A stretch of DNA of 35,671 nucleotides from Synechococcales cyanobacterium PMM_0072 (GCA_949127675.1 CASBPY010000035.1:1-35671); one strand, 5' to 3'; shown: positions 1-6,710, counted from the stretch's first letter. Translations and numbers: made by a program. The notes: generated from the letters alone by a model not told the origin.

Positions 1-911
1 AGGGTAAGCTGATAGCTATAAGTCAGCATCAATCCCACCGAAACAATAGCAATAAAAAACTGACTCGGTAAGCCGAGGACTAATTGGGATATCAGGCTAT
101 GAAGCTGGCGGATATCCCCGAGCCGACTGACGACTTCCCCACTTCGATGGGCATCAAAATAGCTCATCGGCAACCGCAGCAGTTTGAAGCCATAATCGAG
201 ATTTAGTCCTAATTTCAGCCGTTGTCCAAAGTGGGCGATCAGATTTGACTGAATCAGTGTAATGATGCTCCGAAATACATTGAGCGCGATCGTGGCAATC
301 CCTACCGTCATCAATAATTGTCGATCACTCCGTACCAATACATCATCGGTGAGAATCTGCATGACGACAGGTAGCGTCAAAGCCAGCAGCCCCACCACGA
401 TATTAATCGCGATCGCTTGGAGAATAATCCCCTTGTACGGCAATACCCGCTTGAGAAACATCCCAAACCCGCCAATCTTGTCCTCTGGCTGCTCCCTAAA
501 CCGCACAGGATCGGGTTCTAGCAACAGCAAAACCCCATTCTGCCAATTTGTAATTAGCTCCTGATGAGTGATGTAGCGAATGCCATTGCCTGGATCCCCG
601 ATGATATATTTTTTACGCCGCTGACCATATAGTACGACCCAATGATTGCCTTGCCAGTGAATAATTGCTGGAAGAGGCGCAGCTTTAATATTCTCGAGCA
701 GTTCGGGTGTAGCCTTAACTGGACGGGCATTAAATCCCAATGCTTCTGCGCCCCGCCGCAATCCCAACAGAGTCGTACCGCGCGTCCCTGTCCCAACGGC
801 AGATCGACCGCGACTAATCGAAAAAGTGCGCCCATGATGTTTGGCAATGGTCGCCAGACAAGCTGCCCCACAGTCTTCTTCGCTGTGTTGACGGACAATT
901 GAGTATTTCAT
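1..911 (-). CDS. C39 peptidase-containing ABC exporter (bacteriocin processing/secretion), partial
   Basis: This gene is open from an ATG at 911 to the window edge, so about 303 N-terminal residues are visible; it is missing from the ORF track because it has no stop here. Residues 1-135 form a C39 cysteine protease: QHSEEDCGAACL carries the oxyanion Gln8 and catalytic Cys14, NHWVVLYG carries His90, and GDPGNG carries Asp106. A membrane domain follows (FLKRVLPYKGIILQAIAIN onward, then SYFDAHRSGEVVSRL, typical of HlyB/LagD-type transmembrane domains). The ATP-binding domain should lie beyond base 1. Exporters of this family cut double-glycine leaders on the cytoplasmic side and export the core peptide. 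The four precursors immediately upstream on the same strand are obvious substrates. The peptidase triad is intact, unlike the degenerate C39-like domains of HlyB. Confidence 0.93.
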   Translation of the reverse strand, partial: MKYSIVRQHSEEDCGAACLATIAKHHGRTFSISRGRSAVGTGTRGTTLLGLRRGAEALGFNARPVKATPELLENIKAAPLPAIIHWQGNHWVVLYGQRRKKYIIGDPGNGIRYITHQELITNWQNGVLLLLEPDPVRFREQPEDKIGGFGMFLKRVLPYKGIILQAIAINIVVGLLALTLPVVMQILTDDVLVRSDRQLLMTVGIATIALNVFRSIITLIQSNLIAHFGQRLKLGLNLDYGFKLLRLPMSYFDAHRSGEVVSRLGDIRQLHSLISQLVLGLPSQFFIAIVSVGLMLTYSYQLT

Positions 912-951
912 AAGATTTACCGCACGGCTCTATTAAAAATGCCAAGGATCG

Positions 952-986
952 CGAGAAGCTATTTCTCATTGAAAAATAGCCTCTCG
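952..986 (-). promoter_or_regulatory. Intercistronic hairpin between peptide array and exporter
   Basis: GCTATTT/AAATAGC (7 bp) continues after one A/C mismatch into CGAGA/TCTCG (5 bp), around a 9-nt loop. It lies between the last precursor gene and the exporter start, with no T-run. That fits an RNA-stabilising or partial-termination element which could keep peptide mRNA more abundant than exporter mRNA. The structure is seen in the sequence; the role is inferred. Confidence 0.5.
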
Positions 987-1037
987 TTGGGATTGAGTAG
1001 ATCTGTGATTAGCCATTCGATCTAATCCAATCGCTCT

Positions 1038-1253
1038 CTACCTGCGGAAAAAATTGTATTGACCGATCGTGCCATTGGCACCGATGATAGTAGCGATATT
1101 TGTTTGTACTGCGATATTGTTAAGTACATTTATATTTATATTAGTATTTACCTGTGTGCGACCACCATTAATTTGATCTGATTGCTGGTCGTTTAACTCG
1201 ATCCATAATTCTTGATTAAGTTTATTGGTTTCGATTTGGTGATTTAAGATCAT
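1038..1253 (-). CDS. Double-glycine leader precursor peptide 1 (bacteriocin-like)
   Basis: A 71-aa peptide with a 31-residue leader ending ELNDQQSDQINGG (hydrophobic at -12 and -4, Gln at -8, LW at -16/-15) and a 40-residue core. The core is Asn/Ile-rich, with no Cys and no basic amphipathic segment: NTNININVLNNIAVQTNIA, then a C-terminal extension ending NFFRR. It shares the QTNIA element with the other three peptides but not their KLTxQNNGA segment, so it is the divergent member. GGAG lies just upstream of the ATG. It is the precursor nearest the exporter gene. Processing by the C39 exporter is inferred from leader type and position; the activity of the core is unknown. Confidence 0.85.
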   Translation of the reverse strand: MILNHQIETNKLNQELWIELNDQQSDQINGGRTQVNTNININVLNNIAVQTNIATIIGANGTIGQYNFFRR

Positions 1254-1422
1254 GGTTTTACTCCAAAATTATATTGTTTTAAAGAATATTTTAAAACTAT
1301 CAATTGCCTCGTCCTAGTTAATTAATAAATAAGCTTTAGTCCGAAGACATTGTTATTGGTTAAAGTTTAACATACTAGGTATAGTAATCTAAAGTTTTAA
1401 AATATCTTCTGATAAGTTGCAA

Positions 1423-1629
1423 TTAAGCTATGTTGGTTTGAACAATTGCTACTCCAGCAGTATTGCCAAAACCAATAGCATTGCCACTAGCAATTACAAT
1501 GGCACCATTATTTTGATACGTCAGTTTAGAGAAAAATGAAGTATTAAAGGCAATTAAGCCACCATTAATAGCTTCTGTTTGAGTTTCGGTTAGTTCAGTC
1601 CAGAGATTTTGGGAATTACAAAATGTCAT
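1423..1629 (-). CDS. Double-glycine leader precursor peptide 2 (bacteriocin-like)
   Basis: A 68-aa peptide: a 24-residue leader MTFCNSQNLWTELTETQTEAINGG and a 44-residue core with KLTYQNNGA, ASGNAIGFGN and the terminal VQTNIA. It has no Cys in the core and few charges, so it is neither an obvious lanthipeptide nor a cationic class II bacteriocin. The Shine-Dalgarno AGGAG lies 9 nt before the ATG. The gene is nearly identical to the next copy (1806-2012) at DNA level, including the ribosome-binding region and the last 20 bases, which shows a recent tandem duplication. It resembles small cyanobacterial double-glycine peptides often annotated as CTB-family or bacteriocin-type. Confidence 0.85.
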   Translation of the reverse strand: MTFCNSQNLWTELTETQTEAINGGLIAFNTSFFSKLTYQNNGAIVIASGNAIGFGNTAGVAIVQTNIA

Positions 1630-1805
1630 TACACTTGGCTCCTAAATTATATTTGTATTACGAGTGGGGATATTGTGAAACGCTCGATTGCAATCTAGAG
1701 CTAGCTATTTAACAATCAAACTTTAGCCCGATCGCTAAATTGACTATTGAAGTATCAGTCTCTAAATCTAACAATTTTAGTTTCACAACATCCTCTTATT
1801 TATTA

Positions 1806-2012
1806 TTAAGCTATGTTGGTTTGAACAATTGCTACTCCAGCAGCGTTGCCAAAACCCAGAGCGTTACCACTAGCAATCACCAGGGCACCATTATTTTGGT
1901 AAGTCAGTTTAGAAGCAATCGCAATATTAAAGGCAATTAAACCACCATTAATAGCTTCTGTTTGAGTTTCAGTTAGCTCAGTCCAGAGATGTTGAGAATT
2001 GTAAGATTTCAT
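1806..2012 (-). CDS. Double-glycine leader precursor peptide 3 (bacteriocin-like)
   Basis: A 68-aa paralogue of peptide 2. The leader MKSYNSQHLWTELTETQTEAINGG has the same 16 residues LWTELTETQTEAINGG; the 44-aa core differs mainly just after the GG (FNIAIAS versus FNTSFFS) and in conservative Ile/Leu/Ala swaps. The gene has the same AGGAG ribosome-binding site and the same TTACACTTGGCTCCT upstream block (plus-strand reading). Core variation concentrated near the new N-terminus suggests that part tolerates or favours change. The plus-strand ORF at 1740-1940 is only its shadow. Confidence 0.85.
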   Translation of the reverse strand: MKSYNSQHLWTELTETQTEAINGGLIAFNIAIASKLTYQNNGALVIASGNALGFGNAAGVAIVQTNIA

Positions 2013-2179
2013 TACACTTGGCTCCTAGAGTTTATATTTTTATTCAAAGGCTAGTTAAAATCATCGATTGCTATCTACAGCTAGATAGCTAAAAATCAAT
2101 ATTTAGTCTAGTTGCTAAATTTATCGATTAAATCTAACTCAGATGTAGCAATTTAGATTGATTGACTAGGCTCTTTCAA

Positions 2180-2386
2180 TTAAGCTACGTTGGTTTGAAC
2201 AACTCCAACACCACCAAAATTTAAAATACCAACTGCATTGCCGCTAAATGCAACAACTGCACCATTATTTTGGCTAGTTAATTTAGAGAGGACGGCAAAA
2301 TTTCCGATCACGACACCACCGTTGATAGATTCTGATTGAGTCTCAGTTAAGTCGTTCCAGAATTTAACAGATGTATTGTTAGTCAT
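2180..2386 (-). CDS. Double-glycine leader precursor peptide 4 (bacteriocin-like)
   Basis: A 68-aa paralogue, the most diverged of the three long-core copies: leader MTNNTSVKFWNDLTETQSESINGG and core VVIGNFAVLSKLTSQNNGA ending VGVVQTNVA. The lengths of leader (24) and core (44) match peptides 2 and 3 exactly, so the backbone spacing is conserved while residues change. AGGA precedes the ATG. It lies 86 nt downstream of the AraC-type gene stop, on the same strand, and is the first precursor of the array. Confidence 0.84.
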   Translation of the reverse strand: MTNNTSVKFWNDLTETQSESINGGVVIGNFAVLSKLTSQNNGAVVAFSGNAVGILNFGGVGVVQTNVA

Positions 2387-2472
2387 TGTTTTTTCCTAAA
2401 TTAAAGTGATTTGCTTGAAGCAATACAATCAATGTATGAGACTTTTTAAATGGTGTATATTCGATTTACGAC

Positions 2473-3702
2473 TTAGCAAAAATGAAAAAATTCGTTTTTA
2501 GAATACTTGGGAAAGAGAATCTGATGATACCAAGCACCTCCCACAACTCGATCGGATTGAGCATCATCAATCGACTGCCACAGTGGAGAATGCTGGCGGT
2601 TGAGCTGGCTCGATCTTTTCAAAGTCTCCGATGGTTTCTCACCAAATAACTGCTGATAATCCCGCGCAAACTTCCCCCCCTGAGTAAAACCATAATTCAT
2701 CATCACATCGACAACCTTGAGATCGCTGGTTGCTGCTTCTAATACCTGGCGAATCCGTTGCAAGCGGGTGTGAGTGACAAACCGCATCGGCGAACAGCCA
2801 CAGTGCTGGGCAAAAGCCTTCTGGAGCAGCCGCCCACATACTCCCGCTGCTGCGGCGATATCACCGAGATTGATATCTTCCTCAAGATGAGACTCAATGA
2901 ATGCTTGGGCTTTGCGGACATGACAGGCTAAGGCACCATCGTGTTGATATAGCAGCTCCTCGGAATAATTACTCAGCATCCCCTCAACTAAACAAGCTAA
3001 GAACGCCTTCTCTAACTTTCGCAGTACTAATGAGGAGAAATCTGCTAAATTGCTTTGTTTTGCTGCTTCCCACAGAAATTGGATTAACTTTTTGAGGCTC
3101 ATTCCGAACTCGTGGGTCAGATCGATCCTGGGCATAAATACTACTGGTTGTTTCAAAGATCGATTCAACAACTTACCAACAGCGGATTCGATCGACTTAA
3201 GATCGATCGAAATCAATAATGCTTCTCCTGTATCGCTAGCAATACTCTCCAACCTTTTACCTGGACTAATAATCGTGGCGGTATTGAGCGAACAACAAAA
3301 TGAATGGTCTAAATCGATCTTTTGGTCTAAGAAACCTGCTATTGCAATACAGATGATGTAGCGATCTTCTATTGCCTCTTGTTCTAGTTTAAATGCGCCT
3401 TCCCATTGGATCCTGATTAGAGCTAAATTGCTTGTACTAAGCAGATCTGTATCGAAGCGGCAATCTGTGAGCGGATCTTGCGGACTGATCCGGTGAGCAC
3501 CGATGACGTTTGCCAGCACTTCTTCCATTCTTGTATGACTAGAATTGGGTAGTGCCTGAAGACTATACTCAGCAGCAACTCGACTTTTGCGACGATGATA
3601 AGCTGATGTTTGATCTATTTCAATCTTCCCCTGGTTCAGAATTGTGACTCTGACCGGACGCGGCGGGGGCATTGATTCCACTTCAATCTTATGTTGTTGC
3701 AT
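2473..3702 (-). CDS. AraC-family transcriptional regulator with C-terminal double-glycine leader-like tail
   Basis: A 409-aa protein. The N-terminal ~250 residues resemble the AraC-binding-like sensor domain (IRIQWEGAF, FCCSLNTATIISPGKRLE). Residues ~262-366 form the two-helix-turn-helix AraC/XylS DNA-binding domain (IESHLEEDINLGDIAAAAGVCGRLLQKAF, then MNYGFTQGGKFARDYQQLFGEKPSE). The family normally ends there. This protein continues with LWQSIDDAQSDRVVGG (374-389) and a 20-residue tail AWYHQILFPKYSKNEFFHFC. That segment matches the peptide leaders nearby in register: LW at -16/-15, hydrophobic -12, Gln-8, hydrophobic -4, GG. It lies upstream of the peptide array on the same strand, so it probably controls the locus (inference). 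The upstream ATG is used as start; the Shine-Dalgarno is weak, so Met11 is an alternative. Confidence 0.85.
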   Translation of the reverse strand: MQQHKIEVESMPPPRPVRVTILNQGKIEIDQTSAYHRRKSRVAAEYSLQALPNSSHTRMEEVLANVIGAHRISPQDPLTDCRFDTDLLSTSNLALIRIQWEGAFKLEQEAIEDRYIICIAIAGFLDQKIDLDHSFCCSLNTATIISPGKRLESIASDTGEALLISIDLKSIESAVGKLLNRSLKQPVVFMPRIDLTHEFGMSLKKLIQFLWEAAKQSNLADFSSLVLRKLEKAFLACLVEGMLSNYSEELLYQHDGALACHVRKAQAFIESHLEEDINLGDIAAAAGVCGRLLQKAFAQHCGCSPMRFVTHTRLQRIRQVLEAATSDLKVVDVMMNYGFTQGGKFARDYQQLFGEKPSETLKRSSQLNRQHSPLWQSIDDAQSDRVVGGAWYHQILFPKYSKNEFFHFC

Positions 3703-3898
3703 CGGAAATTGTGGTAGGCGATTTTATGCCCCCACCTTTACATGATTTCTATATGACATCAATACGACAATTGGCTTGTATGTCATACTTATAATTCGAT
3801 TTCACTTACACTACTTTGACTCCTCACAAATGTGAGTATAGACAAAACGTAGTCCATGACTTATTTCAATTAAACCTCGACTAAAGTATATTGATGTA

Positions 3899-3944
3899 AT
3901 CACATTAATTTAACGTATAAAATCATACGGTTAATTTATGTGAC
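3899..3944. repeat. Imperfect inverted repeat, 20-bp arms
   Basis: ATCACATTAATTTAACGTAT and, after 6 nt, ATACGGTTAATTTATGTGAC pair at 16 of 20 positions. It could be a hairpin, an operator-like dyad, or a degraded mobile-element end. No T-run follows on either strand. Confidence 0.5.
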
Positions 3945-4078
3945 TTTAACAGGTAGTTAAATGACGTACTGATGGCATGTATTAGTTGCAGAGTAAAGGA
4001 TTCAGGTGATAGCGACAATAAATACGAGCAGCGAAAAAAGTTAGTGAATGTCAGCAAAAGCTAATACATGTAGCGTGA

Positions 4079-4263
4079 GTCAAAATTCAGCGAACAGATG
4101 TAGTCCGAACTAAATTAGCGGATTTAGGTATTACCGAGCAAGATATTCTGGATGTACTCAGTTGGGCACGACAGTCTGACAATGAGCGGTTATGACACAA
4201 GCGATTCGAGCTGTGATAGAACCTATTTTTGACATGAATTTGGAATTGTCCAGTCTTGTATAG
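4079..4263 (+). pseudogene. Remnant of a type II toxin-antitoxin pair (antitoxin C-terminus plus toxin start)
   Basis: An open frame beginning directly after a TGA reads VRTKLADLGITEQDILDVLSWARQSDNERL and stops at 4193-4195. The LADLGITEQDI..VLSWARQ pattern resembles C-termini of small antitoxins that pair with PIN-domain toxins. The stop overlaps an ATG (ATGA at 4192), the usual arrangement of such operons. The second frame starts MTQAIRAVIEP and then loses resemblance and stops at 4261. No antitoxin N-terminus or start codon remains. The reading frame and overlap are seen directly; the family assignment is from memory and tentative. Confidence 0.45.
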
Positions 4264-4392
4264 GTTTTATCGAGCGGAATGATAGAATGTAAACAGTCAA
4301 AGAACTAAACTAAAATCAACAACCAAGGTAGTTCAATCCCATCTCAACAGTGAAACCCTCTTTGCCTACTTAACTTCTCTCCCCGTCTCCCC

Positions 4393-4986
4393 ATGCCAAA
4401 CCGAACTGCCACAGTCCATCGTCAAACTGGTGAAACTGATGTCACAGTCACGATCGATCTCGATGGTACTGGCACCTGTCACGCCCAGACAGGGATTCCC
4501 TTTCTCGATCACATGCTCCATCAGATCGCTGCTCACGGCTTATTCGATCTGCATATCGTCGCCACTGGAGACATCGAAATCGACGATCACCACACCAATG
4601 AAGATGTGGGCATCACCCTCGGTATGGCTCTAGGAAAAGCTCTCGGCGATCGCAAAGGTATCGTTCGCTTCGGGCATTTTGTCGCGCCCCTCGATGAAGC
4701 TCTCGTCCAAATTGCCCTTGATTTTTCGGGTCGTCCCCACCTTAGTTATGGTTTGACCATTCCCACCCAGCGCGTCGGTACCTACGATACTCAGCTAGTC
4801 CGTGAATTTTTTGTAGCGATCGTCAATCATAGCCTGATGACTCTCCACATTCGCCAGCTCGATGGCATCAATTCCCACCACATCATCGAAGCCACCTTCA
4901 AAGCCTTTGCCAAAGCCATGCGGATGGCTACAGAAGCGGATCTGCGTCGGATGGGAACGATTCCTAGCTCCAAAGGAGTGCTTTAG
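4393..4986 (+). CDS. hisB: Imidazoleglycerol-phosphate dehydratase
   Basis: A 197-aa enzyme of histidine biosynthesis (EC 4.2.1.19), dehydrating imidazole glycerol phosphate to imidazole acetol phosphate in the cytoplasm. The manganese-binding histidine clusters are visible: [16 protein letters not shown] near residue 33, [11 protein letters not shown] near 64, and [17 protein letters not shown] near 157. The length is that of the monofunctional enzyme, with no phosphatase domain. The ATG is the only good start, because an in-frame TGA lies upstream, but no clear Shine-Dalgarno precedes it. It stands alone here, as his genes usually do in cyanobacteria. The minus-strand and +1 ORFs over it are shadows. 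Confidence 0.97.
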   Translation: MPNRTATVHRQTGETDVTVTIDLDGTGTCHAQTGIPFLDHMLHQIAAHGLFDLHIVATGDIEIDDHHTNEDVGITLGMALGKALGDRKGIVRFGHFVAPLDEALVQIALDFSGRPHLSYGLTIPTQRVGTYDTQLVREFFVAIVNHSLMTLHIRQLDGINSHHIIEATFKAFAKAMRMATEADLRRMGTIPSSKGVL

Positions 4987-5100
4987 GCTTTAGTAATTGT
5001 TAAATATCTATGATCTTAATTATTTTCTAGATGTAGATAATATACGATCGAGATAGTTAAAGAATTTAATTATCAACCTATATTTGCAGGGGCTGAAGTT

Positions 5101-5241
5101 ATGAAAATTGCCACCATGCTCGATCGGTTTATCGGTTACTTTTCCGATGCAGCCGCCAGAATATTTGGACTTGATCGGAATCAATATCCTGCAACTGGTG
5201 TCCAACCATTTGAAGGTGAGATCGATAAAAAAAAAGATTAG
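5101..5241 (+). CDS. Small conserved-looking protein, 46 aa, unknown function
   Basis: This gene is too short for the ORF track. ATG at 5101, TAG at 5239, with a GGGG stretch upstream. The product, MKIATMLDRFIGYFSDAAARIFGLDRNQYP then TGVQPFEG and a lysine-rich end, starts with an amphipathic helix (LDRFIGYFSDAAARIFG) and ends in a short acidic/basic tail. The composition looks coding, and I have a loose memory of similar short cyanobacterial proteins with the ATGVQPFEG-type ending, but I cannot name a family. It lies between hisB and a Nif11 gene on the same strand. The 86-aa minus-strand ORF covering it looks like a shadow. Confidence 0.6.
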   Translation: MKIATMLDRFIGYFSDAAARIFGLDRNQYPATGVQPFEGEIDKKKD

Positions 5242-5246
5242 TGTAG

Positions 5247-5275
5247 GGTGCGTTACTGCGCGAGCATAACGCACC
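5247..5275. repeat. Palindromic intergenic repeat (GGTGCGTTA...TAACGCACC)
   Basis: Nine perfectly complementary bases flank an 11-nt loop that itself contains TGC/GCA. It sits 6 nt after the 46-aa gene. The TGTAGGGTGCGTTA...TAACGCACC form is a dispersed repeat type common in cyanobacterial genomes; it could also act as a transcript end. Confidence 0.65.
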
Positions 5276-5320
5276 AGCAAAGCTAATATAAGAGACTAGA
5301 AAAGAATAGGAATTTCAAAT

Positions 5321-5536
5321 ATGGCTTTAGATCAACTTGAGGCGTTTTTAAATAAAATGCAGTCTGAACCTGCACTTAAGAACGAAGTATCGGCAGCATC
5401 AACTGCGGATGATATTGCCCAGATAGCACTAAAGCTTGGCTTTGAATTTTCAGGTGATGAATTACTGAGAATGTCAGGAAAGAAATTTGGCAGAGTTACT
5501 GTTATGAAAACCGTTCTTCCTGGAGAGTATAATTAA
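5321..5536 (+). CDS. Nif11-like leader-family protein without a core peptide
   Basis: A 71-aa protein. Residues 1-50 match the Nif11 family (LDQLEAFLNKMQSEPALKNEV, then DDIAQIALKLGFEFSGDELL). In RiPP pathways this fold is a leader, usually followed by a GG or GA cut site and a core. Here the C-terminus is GKKFGRVTVMKTVLPGEYN with no GG/GA and no Cys, and no modifying enzyme is nearby, so it looks like an orphan Nif11 protein rather than a real precursor. AGGA lies 9-10 nt before the ATG. Whether the double-glycine exporter 4 kb away has anything to do with it is unknown. Confidence 0.85.
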   Translation: MALDQLEAFLNKMQSEPALKNEVSAASTADDIAQIALKLGFEFSGDELLRMSGKKFGRVTVMKTVLPGEYN

Positions 5537-5634
5537 ATTCTTTTTGAATATCTGGTTGTAAAAGCATAGGAAGAATAAATACTATATCTTCTTCAAATCA
5601 AGATTATCTTTATTTGTTCCGATAAAATCGATTG

Positions 5635-5665
5635 TGTACGCTCTACAGCCGTACAATGATATAAT
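5635..5665 (+). promoter_or_regulatory. Candidate autoregulatory operator and -10 box of the toxin-antitoxin operon
   Basis: TGTACG-N9-CGTACA (5635-5655) is a perfect 6-bp dyad, followed 4 nt later by TATAAT (5660-5665), about 20 nt before the antitoxin ATG. Ribbon-helix-helix antitoxins of this class typically repress their own promoter through such dyads. I could not find a good -35 at 16-18 nt. The role is inferred. Confidence 0.55.
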
Positions 5666-5686
5666 ATTTCTATCGATCGACTAAAA

Positions 5687-6010
5687 ATGATGGAAATAAA
5701 CACCGATTCAACCACTCAAACGAATAAGGTTGGTAAGAATGCACGGTTGGAAGCGCGTGTGACGCTAGAGCAAAAACAACTTATGGAAAGGGCTGCGGGT
5801 TTGCGCGGACAAAACTTAACTGAATTTATGATTTCAGTTTTAGCTGATGCGGCGACCCAGACTATTAAAGATCGTGAACTGATTGAACTAACCGAGCGAG
5901 ATCGGCTAGTATTTGCCGAAGCACTATTAAATCCCGCTCCTGCGAGCGAACAAGCGATTGCTGATGCAGGATGGTATGCCCAGGTGATAAGTAAACAGAG
6001 ATCGGATTAG
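5687..6010 (+). CDS. DUF1778 (TacA-type) antitoxin
   Basis: A 107-aa protein. After a short polar N-terminus comes a ribbon-helix-helix DNA-binding segment (ARLEARVTLEQKQLMERAAGLRGQNLTEFMISVLADAA, about residues 19-56) and then the toxin-binding helical tail (LTERDRLVFAEALLNPAPASEQAIADA), the standard DUF1778 layout. It overlaps the following GNAT toxin gene by one base (TAGTG), so the two are translationally coupled. It should neutralise the toxin and repress the operon, probably through the dyad directly upstream. Two adjacent ATGs open the frame; the first is annotated. Confidence 0.92.
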   Translation: MMEINTDSTTQTNKVGKNARLEARVTLEQKQLMERAAGLRGQNLTEFMISVLADAATQTIKDRELIELTERDRLVFAEALLNPAPASEQAIADAGWYAQVISKQRSD

Positions 6011-6537
6011 TGCTAAATCCTGAATCTACTGACTTTTGCATCGAACTGCTTGCGTCCCATCACGATAAAGCAGCTTTTAGTTGTGGTAACGAACAACTGG
6101 ATCGTTATTTACAGGCTACTGCCACTCAAGATCGAAAGAGAAATATTGCCATTCCTTACGTTATTTACGACAAAGATCGTCAAAAAATAATTGGTTATTA
6201 TACCCTCTCGATGAGTGGTATAAATCTAGAAGAACTACCTCAAGATCTTGCTAAAAAACTTCCCAGATATCCCATTGTCGGGGTCAATCTAATTGGGAGA
6301 TTGGCAGTATCGAATAATTACCGAGGATATGGATGGGGAAAGTTGTTGATTTTAGATGCTCTATATCGCAGTCTAGATATCAGTAAATCTACTGCTTCTT
6401 TTGCTATAGTTGTAGAGGCAATTGATGATGATGCGGTCAGGTTCTATCAAAGATTCGATTTTCAAGCTTTTCCAGATCGAGCATTTAAGTTATTTCGGAC
6501 TATGACAAATATTCAGAGAGCTTTCGATCGACAGTAA
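6010..6537 (+). CDS. GNAT-family toxin (TacT-type acetyltransferase)
   Basis: A 175-aa protein starting with GTG that overlaps the antitoxin stop. It has the acetyl-CoA binding loop IGRLAVSNNYRGYGWGKLLILDAL (about residues 97-120) and the C-terminal FYQRFDFQAFPDRAFKLFRTM with the conserved tyrosine. The N-terminal FSCGNEQLDRYLQATATQDRKRNIAIPYVIYD is typical of toxins paired with DUF1778 antitoxins. Characterised relatives (TacT, AtaT) acetylate the amino group of aminoacyl-tRNAs and block translation; which tRNA is used here cannot be told. The pair appears intact, unlike the remnant at 4.1 kb. Confidence 0.92.
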   Translation: MLNPESTDFCIELLASHHDKAAFSCGNEQLDRYLQATATQDRKRNIAIPYVIYDKDRQKIIGYYTLSMSGINLEELPQDLAKKLPRYPIVGVNLIGRLAVSNNYRGYGWGKLLILDALYRSLDISKSTASFAIVVEAIDDDAVRFYQRFDFQAFPDRAFKLFRTMTNIQRAFDRQ

Positions 6538-6710
6538 CTGGTTTGTTAAATTACTATCGCACACGAAGATTTTCAGCGCACTACCGCCTTTTAGAGCAAA
6601 CCTGGGGTCGCGCATCACATAGGGCAGAATTTGCAGCAAAAAAATCTACTTGAGCTAAAAATAACGATCGATCTATTCCCCACGCCTAGATCGATAATCC
6701 GCGCCATTGT

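Larger units (their letters stand above)
1038..2386 (-). repeat. Tandem array of four precursor units, period ~374-385 bp
   Basis: The stop codons of the four peptide genes fall at 1038, 1423, 1806 and 2180, steps of 385, 383 and 374 bp. Spacers are also related: CGATTGCAATCTAGAGCTAGC and CGATTGCTATCTACAGCTAGA sit at corresponding places in the spacers after 1629 and 2012. The duplicated unit is therefore gene plus its upstream region, not the coding sequence alone. Confidence 0.75.
3703..4392. other. 690-bp region without an intact gene
   Basis: It separates the leftward AraC gene from rightward hisB. It contains an AT-rich imperfect inverted repeat (3899-3944) and a decayed toxin-antitoxin-like remnant (4079-4263). 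The rest, including the presumed divergent promoters for araC and hisB, shows no promoter I can assign with confidence, and no RNA gene. Confidence 0.6.

Noticed and set aside
262-902. ORFs at 262-564 (+), 554-898 (-) and 642-902 (+)
   Set aside because: All overlap the C39/ABC exporter gene in other frames; the exporter frame has the full catalytic motifs.
5020-5280. 86-aa minus-strand ORF
   Set aside because: It overlaps the palindromic repeat and the 46-aa plus-strand gene; its sequence shows no family features.
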